Assembly (NCBI RefSeq): GCF_018991925.1
Contig: NW_024748870.1
Coordinates: 5,282,193 to 5,346,192 of the forward strand
Length of the DNA stretch: 64,000 nucleotides
Reading direction: 5' to 3'
Source of the DNA: Homarus americanus
Lineage: Eukaryota; Arthropoda; Malacostraca; Decapoda; Nephropidae
In this document: positions 53,631-64,000 of the stretch, one piece after another
Layout: every line of letters starts with the position of its first letter
How positions within the stretch are numbered: the stretch's first letter is position 1
The notes under the pieces: generated by a model
The model's input: only the letters and a program-made list of their open reading frames with translations
What the model was told of the DNA's origin: nothing
Database searches by the model: none
Position numbers and translations under genes: made by a program

Positions 53631-54019
53631 TGGGGAATTGGCTTTATTGTTGTTATCGTTCATCAAAGAAATAGTCAAGGTGATGGATTGAGACAGATAT
53701 CAATATCATTTGTTATTGAAGGTTTAATCCATTTTAAGCTAATTTACTCTGGAAATTATAAGTATATCAAGGAATGAACATTTGTGAAATCTTAATTTGA
53801 TAGTTAATATTTACTATCCATACTTGAATGTGAGATTGTTCTAACCATATTATTACAGTATAGTAATTATTCAGATGCCTGACATAAATCATTCTTCTTT
53901 TTTATCTAACTTTTATTCTTATCGTCTATATGCAGACAGCCAACATTTAATATATAGTTAAAACCTGGATAGGTCGAAAAATAAGATGATGGAATGTAGA
54001 GTATTAATTCTTGCTTTCT

Positions 54020-54120
54020 TCTATAAAACGATGGACCTAATAATACTGCCTAGCGGAACACCAATGTCTTGTTAGATTTTATATAAGAAATATTCTCACG
54101 ATTCTGATAGGATTACGAGT
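54020..54120 (-). mobile_element. Reverse-transcriptase core relic (copy 6)
   Basis: The minus strand reads DIGVPLGSIIRSIVL then a stop, close to GVPQGSIISPLLF. GVPLG is at 54062-54048. An in-frame stop lies just upstream. Confidence 0.5.
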
Positions 54121-54494
54121 GTTAATCTCAATTACTCATCTGTCAACTGGTCATGTGACGAGGACAGTAGCGACAGGTATATCATTCGTTTGATATATTT
54201 TCTGGGAATCAATTATAACCATTACCTTAACATCAGGAGCTGCCTTCTCATTTAATAATCCAAATTTACTTATAACGCCTAAATTTCTACGTTTTTGGCG
54301 TTGAAGCTCAGTTTTTAATTTAATCTATCCTTAACAACTAAAAAACTCGATTCAGAGAGAACAAAGTGCGCGGTACCGTTGTACAGTACTTATTAGTGTT
54401 GAATTTACTGTCATGTTGCAAAGGTCAACAACTGATATTCCTTGTTGAGGAGTTTCCTGAAATCAGAAAATATTTTTGTGGAGTTGATACTAGC

Positions 54495-54760
54495 AGCCAC
54501 ATTCTAAGGTAATTTTCATCAGCAACTTACGACCAATCAGGAATAGTGTCAACTAGGTATATATATCACCTGTGGTACACAGCGGCACACGGTACTCCAG
54601 AGCCCACCACATCAGGCAGCACGACTCAGAAACCTAGACTGGGATTATCCTGGGACTCTCGCCTGGACTGACGACGCTTCGACGACTCATTATGTATGAC
54701 TAACACGTGGCGCATGGGCTATTCTTTACACTGCCACAGAACAAGTCTTATCTCGTTTTC
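54495..54760 (+). repeat. 240-bp repeat family, copy 3
   Basis: Carries ACGACCAATCAGG, ATATCACCTGTGGTACACAG, CGGCACACGGTACTCCAG, CACATCAGGCAGCACGACTC, CTCGCCTGGACTGACGACGC, CGACGACTCATTATGTATGA and CACTGCCACAGAACAAGTC in family order. No TA tract follows this copy. Confidence 0.85.
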
Positions 54761-55224
54761 TATTAGTGATTAATATGTTTGTCTTTCTCACTGTCTGAAT
54801 GTTATTTACTGATATTTATCTGCCGATTGGTTATTATGAATATTATTTAAGATAGTGTTAATTAGTCTCTCTCTCAAATAGTATACATTTCACGTATCTT
54901 ATCGTGCTATGCCCATTAATACGGTGTACTTATAACACTGTGTTCTGGTCTACCTTAGATCAGATTTAGTCTCTCTCTTGGCTCTATAACTTGGTCCTAT
55001 AACTGATTACACAAAGAAGAAAGATTCATAGTCACCATAAACAATAATAATTTCAAAATTCTGTATATCTTTGTATCAAGGTTTAAAGTATTAAAATATA
55101 ATTAACGGTACAGGCATACGACTATATGACGTGTGGTTTACCGTTTATAAGGGGAATTGGGTTTGAAGCTGATAATTTTAACCGTTAATTCATCCACAAC
55201 GGAGAGGATGAACCTTAAAAACCT
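54761..55224. other. Unassigned AT-rich DNA between repeat units
   Basis: No gene or repeat recognised. Confidence 0.45.
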
Positions 55225-55320
55225 TAAGTATATTTTGCATCACTGTGGTGGAAATGCCTTGTGTATGTTTGCGATGCTGATAGGCTAAATAGTCAAAATT
55301 CCAGCTAATCATCTGTTAAA
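55225..55320 (-). mobile_element. Possible reverse-transcriptase core relic (copy 7)
   Basis: The minus strand reads YQHRKHTQGISTTVMQNI, which fits (G)TQQGISSTLFNI only loosely. CTGTTAAACTTTCATG just right of it also occurs near 51490 as CTGGTAAACTTTCATG, beside copy 4, which supports common origin. Confidence 0.3.
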
Positions 55321-55787
55321 CTTTCATGTGTGTCACCAGTCATTAAGTACATCTTCTGTGGATCGACTAATAATTCTTACTTAGAGATTCATGAGAAGTT
55401 GCAAACTTTTCTTTCACAGAAAAAATTAATTAAGTTTATTCATTTATATGGATGAAACTAACACTTGGATTCTCCTCTCGACATTTTGAAAATTTAAATA
55501 AGTGAAAACACAGTAATTATAGCATTATGTTGAAATTACAGCATCGCTCTTACCTGTAAGAACACATTTCAAAACTTATATAGAATTTGTTTCAAAAGTT
55601 GTTTTCATGTATTTATGTGCTTCAACAGCTAAAGCCTTTAATCATGTTCACCAAATCAGTTTTTTTCACTCGCAAACAAATATCAAAATTAAGGAGGATA
55701 TAACATATCCTTGTTGCTTCGTAAACACTGCAATCATGTTTGACATTCAAATAACTCAATTCACCTGGCGATGAGTTTGCTGAAACC

Positions 55788-55852
55788 AGAGACATGTTGC
55801 CTGAAGCTGATGAAGCCAGAGCATTGTTGCCTGAAGTGGATGTCCCAAATAT
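55788..55852. repeat. Two-copy 30-bp direct repeat
   Basis: CATGTTGCCTGAAGCTGATG and then CATTGTTGCCTGAAGTGGATG, about 30 bp apart, at the left edge of the next 240-bp repeat copy. Confidence 0.7.
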
Positions 55853-55884
55853 TGACACCCAAATCTCAGACAACTATCTCCTAG

Positions 55885-56125
55885 ACCATCCAAGAGTAGT
55901 GGCAACGATGTAAACATAACATGTGGTGTGCAATGTAACACGGTGCACCACATCAAGCAGACGACCCTGGGACTGAGACACTGGTCTGAACCTGGAACCC
56001 TCGCTTGGATCGACGACTCAAGGACGACTAATGACTGGCTAACGCATGACTCACAGTGTGGACTAATCTATACACTGTCCCAGAACAAGTTTTACTACGT
56101 TTTCTTTAATAAACAAGTTTTCGTT
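55885..56125 (+). repeat. 240-bp repeat family, copy 4
   Basis: Carries GGTGCACCACATCAAGCAGA, CCTGGGACTGAGAC, CTGGAACCCTCGCTTGGATC, GACGACTCAAGGACGACTAA, GCTAACGCATGACTCACAG and ACACTGTCCCAGAACAAGTT in family order, followed by TTTACTACGTTTTCTTTAAT. Confidence 0.85.
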
Positions 56126-56221
56126 TATTTTTTCGTATATTTCCATGTTATTTTCTATCGCATTCTCTCCATGTTATAATTTGGGGTATTATTCTAGTAC
56201 TTTATGTTATTCTCCACAGAA

Positions 56222-56244
56222 AGACAGACAGACAGACAGGCACA

Positions 56245-56301
<57 letters not shown>

Positions 56302-56323
56302 GCATTTTATATTAGATATGGAT

Positions 56324-56391
<68 letters not shown>
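56222..56391. repeat. (GACA)n, (CA)n and (TA)n microsatellites
   Basis: A short GACA run (56222-56240), CA run (56248-56297) and, after about 30 bp, a TA run (56329-56391). Confidence 0.97.
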
Positions 56392-56392
<1 letters not shown>

Positions 56393-56399
56393 TGTATAT

Positions 56400-56580
56400 A
56401 AAATGTCTATTGCTGATAATTCAAACTTATACCTGTATACCGGATACATTGAATTATTTTGGTACTGCCGTACAGATATTATATGAACCGTAATGGAGAC
56501 AGTAAAATGCCTTGTTGTGTACCAATAATTGGATGAATTGCTTTGAAGCTGTTGCACTTAACCTCATTATTTCTTACATC
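56400..56580 (-). mobile_element. Reverse-transcriptase core relic (copy 8, best preserved)
   Basis: The minus strand reads DVRNNEVKCNSFKAIHPIIG, then GTQQGILLSPLRFI, a stop and YLYGST. The positions G-x-x-Q-G-x-x-L-S-P-L-x-F (56523-56485) match the RT block around GVPQGSVLSPLLF exactly in spacing. After a frameshift, YRYKFELSAIDILYT (about 56440-56398) stands where GYKLxxYADDILIYT is expected. The following sequence is lost in a TA microsatellite. The stop, frameshift and changed catalytic pair show it is inactive. Confidence 0.7.
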
Positions 56581-56832
56581 TTTAACTCGTTGTGATAAGT
56601 TTGTTTATCTCAGGAAGTTTGAGTATCTAAGCCATATTAAGTACACACACACACAGTAGTAACAATATGTCTTCAGTGTAGACTCCATTTTTTTTAAATG
56701 TAGATATCACCAACATTTTCTTTTAATCAATAATATATGACAAAACAATTAATAAAGTAATCCTTGTAGTAACTACTCACTCCTTGCTATAAGCCCTAGA
56801 TGTCATTCCATTCTTTTTTGGCAATTTTGCTC

Positions 56833-57103
<271 letters not shown>

Positions 57104-57129
57104 CAATATAATAGTGATTAAAAATATTT

Positions 57130-57240
57130 AGTTTTCCTCTAAAACAAACTTCGCCCTATAAACCCTTCCTGCGGAACTCCCAAATCGGTATATTGGTACG
57201 ATATGTATGGAATAAATACCTCGTGTATTTCCGAGACTTA
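57130..57240 (-). mobile_element. Reverse-transcriptase core relic (copy 9)
   Basis: The minus strand reads VFIPYISYQYTDLGVPQEGF then IGRSLF and a stop, like GVPQGSFIGPLLF. GVPQ begins at 57180. It lies 0.65 kb from copy 8, or about 0.4 kb once the AAT array is discounted. Confidence 0.55.
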
Positions 57241-57584
57241 AGAGTTAGTTACCTGATAAACAACCATGTATCAAAAATAATCACAATAATTTAATGGTTG
57301 CTTATATTTATATTTACTCCAAATCTACTTTACCTTTTGTATATGAATTTGAAGCTTAGATTTTTATCAAAGCTAAACTTGTTCATAAGATTATTAAAAA
57401 AAGTGATTGAAGACTACATGACGTCATGCTAAAAACATATTGAAGTACGCACATTTTTTTTAATTGTCCAGTTAAGTTATAACGGTAACTGAGTGACTTC
57501 ACATGTTTGATTTAAATAAAAGTTTTGTCCGTGATCTGAGGATGTTATGACTGAATATCGGAAATGACATCACAAGACTATCTT
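57241..57584. other. Unassigned AT-rich DNA between repeat units
   Basis: No gene or clear repeat recognised. Confidence 0.45.
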
Positions 57585-57740
57585 TCGGGAATATTTACAA
57601 CCAAGTATATCTCTCAGTGTAAGCAGCAATACATAATGTACCAGCAGACAAACACATCAAGCAGCACAACATAAGTTCTTAGACAATGGGCTGACTCTGG
57701 AACACTGCCCTGTCCTCATGATTCATGGTTACCTGAGGAA
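57585..57740 (+). repeat. 240-bp repeat family, copy 5 (diverged)
   Basis: Carries ACCAAGTATATCTCTCAGTG, AATGTACCAGCAGAC, CACATCAAGCAGCACAAC, AATGGGCTGACTCTGGAACA and then weak ATTATGAATAACTGATGCATG wording to about 57775. The most diverged copy. Confidence 0.65.
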
Positions 57741-57913
57741 TTTAATATTTATGAATAACTGATGCATGGATTACTATGACTGATGCATGAGTGAGTTATG
57801 ACTGCCTGGCGAATGAGGATTAATGAATATATTATGTAATGATGAAATAGACACTGTACAAGCGCAGTTCGTAGTGGTATATCAAAAACTGAATTACTAC
57901 AAGGTTGTTATTT

Positions 57914-58205
<292 letters not shown>

Positions 58206-58207
58206 TC

Positions 58208-58623
<416 letters not shown>

Positions 58624-58740
58624 AAGTTTTATTAATACATTAAAGAATGCCTGTAGACGGGAGGTGTACAACGCTAGTGACGACAGTACACCACCCTGCT
58701 GGATCCCTTAGCTGAACCGGCTCCTGCTTTTAGATTTTGT
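58624..58740 (-). mobile_element. Reverse-transcriptase core relic (copy 10)
   Basis: The minus strand reads GIQQGGVLSSLALYTSRLQ after an in-frame stop. It fits G(V/I)(P/Q)QGGVLSPxLFxLYTSDLP in register. GIQQG starts at 58707. It is the right-most relic of the array. Confidence 0.6.
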
Positions 58741-59609
<869 letters not shown>

Positions 59610-59746
59610 CATCATCTCCGATTTACAATGCACTCATATGGATGATGACCTCCAATGGTAATTAAACACAACTGAGTATTACTTGGTGAAATCCATTACA
59701 AATTACTTTAAAAGGTTATTGGGAATTATATAAGATAGGCGACATT

Positions 59747-59866
<120 letters not shown>

Positions 59867-59973
59867 TATAACAATATTATTTTATTTCCCACCTTTAAAA
59901 TGCAGAGTATTTAAAATAACATCACAGATACTGTACACTGATAAACGCTACCAATACTCCCAAGCCTCACCTG

Positions 59974-60110
59974 CTGCCTCGGTGGTGTAGTATCAGCCCC
60001 CAGCCTTCCTGCTGCTGACTACCTGCCTCGCTGGGACACCCTCGGCTGCCTCCAGCACTGTGTCAAAGGACAGACTACCAGGTGATAAGCCCCTGGTTGG
60101 TGCTGGCTTA
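59974..60110 (+). other. GC-rich patch with a tRNA-like start; possible SINE remnant
   Basis: GCCTCGGTGGTGTAGTATCA resembles the 5' end and A box of a tRNA gene. No paired acceptor stem, anticodon arm or clear B box (GGTTCGAATCC-like) follows at the right distance. It could be a decayed tRNA-derived SINE head or chance. Confidence 0.2.
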
Positions 60111-61016
60111 GTAGCCTCACCTATACAAAAGAACTGTCACCTCCAAAAGGGGAATAATAGGACCCAACGTCTTCATTAAAGTAGCCTGCCACATGAACCC
60201 TTATGTTGGTTGTTTTGAACTGATAATATAATATGTCTTCTCTACACACTTCAACGTTGGGTTCTACTTTGTTGTTCGCAATATATTTACCCTCATAATT
60301 TCTTTTCAGTTTTATGTTATTTTTCAGTAAACATTTTGGGGATTTAAAAGTAATATTTACAGTACATACCTTTCATACCTGTTTGTATGTAGAGTATACG
60401 AGAATTTAGTATTATCTTATCATGAAAATGTATTGTCTGCACCAGATCTACAATATTTTATATGAGCATCGTAAATATATTTTTATCCTAATAAATAAAA
60501 ATACCTTGAATATATTATTAATTTTATATAAAATTATTTAATGTTTCATAGACACTAACCAGTAGTTACTGTTTCTAAAAGTACACACATGAATGGTCTA
60601 GACAAACACACACACACACTCACACACAAACTCACATATATGCATAAACACAGACAAACACAAATATATAAACATATAATAATGTTCAACACTTCTGGTG
60701 AAAAAGCATCAAAATATAACACTACTTTGCATTATATGACAATATAATTTTATAATGCCTGTTTTAATATTATGTGCAATGTAATTCAATGTAACTATAT
60801 AGAAAAACGGTGTTAATTAAATTTTTTATATAAAACAAAGCATTGTGTTTTGGTGGTGGTGGAGTTTCTTGGCTTTACATCATAAAATGCAATTGCATAA
60901 TGGTTCGCTCATTCAACGCCTGTTTTAAAAGATAAAAGTATGAAAGATTGCAAGTGGATAAGTACGTATGTATAACTCCGTATGTAAATAATTTAGTATT
61001 AGCGATTATATATAAA

Positions 61017-61021
<5 letters not shown>
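60111..61021. other. Unassigned AT-rich DNA
   Basis: A broken CA tract lies at 60605-60660. No gene recognised. Confidence 0.5.
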
Positions 61022-61072
<51 letters not shown>

Positions 61073-61096
61073 GTATGTGTGTGTGTGTGTGTGTGT
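61022..61096. repeat. (TA)n and (GT)n microsatellites with small palindrome
   Basis: A TA run (61022-61066), the palindrome CACACAGTATGTGTG-like junction and a GT run to 61096. Confidence 0.95.

Positions 61097-64000
<2,904 letters not shown>

Noticed and set aside
60900..60925. tRNA B-box-like GGTTCGCTCATTC
   Set aside because: The flanking bases do not form a T-stem and there is no A box at a suitable distance.

Overview
This is AT-rich, gene-poor animal nuclear DNA. Very dense (TA)n, (CA)n, (GA)n and (AAT)n microsatellites, several decayed minisatellites, and only broken retroelement pieces make a decapod crustacean (shrimp, crab or crayfish type) the best guess. That guess comes from general style, not from a diagnostic gene. 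I find no intact protein-coding gene, no rRNA or convincing tRNA, no CRISPR array and no bacterial or viral gene. The longer open frames are almost all translated microsatellites (poly-YI, poly-HT, poly-CV, poly-N, poly-I), minisatellites whose period is a multiple of three, or pyrimidine-biased DNA.

Layout. 0-9 kb: microsatellites, a 65-bp tandem repeat (3.0-3.3 kb), the C-terminal end of a non-LTR retrotransposon polymerase on the minus strand (3.9-4.3 kb), a 17-19-bp minisatellite (5.9-6.3 kb) and a 34-bp repeat (8.7 kb). 9-19 kb: mostly featureless, with a GC-richer 42-bp minisatellite at 15.5-16.0 kb. 19-24.3 kb: a pyrimidine-rich block, then over 2 kb of purine-rich DNA, ending in a 16/32-bp minisatellite with a homogeneous core and a decayed left edge. 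24-36 kb: sparse, with microsatellites, a decayed tetranucleotide tract and a possible pogo-like transposon end. 36.9-38.7 kb: a ~20-bp degenerate minisatellite split by an AAT array and followed by a ~290-bp TTA array. 38.7-47.9 kb: almost empty apart from one 30-bp minisatellite.

The most structured part is 48-59 kb. Relics of a reverse-transcriptase core recur on the minus strand, with readable pieces such as GTQQGILLSPL, GCFMSPLTLYN, GVPQG and GIQQGGVLS. About 0.5 kb from most of them lies a ~240-bp non-coding repeat, present five times in the same orientation. Between them sit long (TA)n arrays that flank inverted-repeat hairpins. The hairpins carry a CTGANGA-stem-GAAA signature like the hammerhead ribozyme core known from Penelope-like retroelements. 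I read the region as an old, diverged tandem amplification of a retroelement-bearing unit of roughly 2.4-3 kb, later peppered with (TA)n-associated hairpin elements. The rest of the window (59-64 kb) is microsatellites and unassigned AT-rich DNA.
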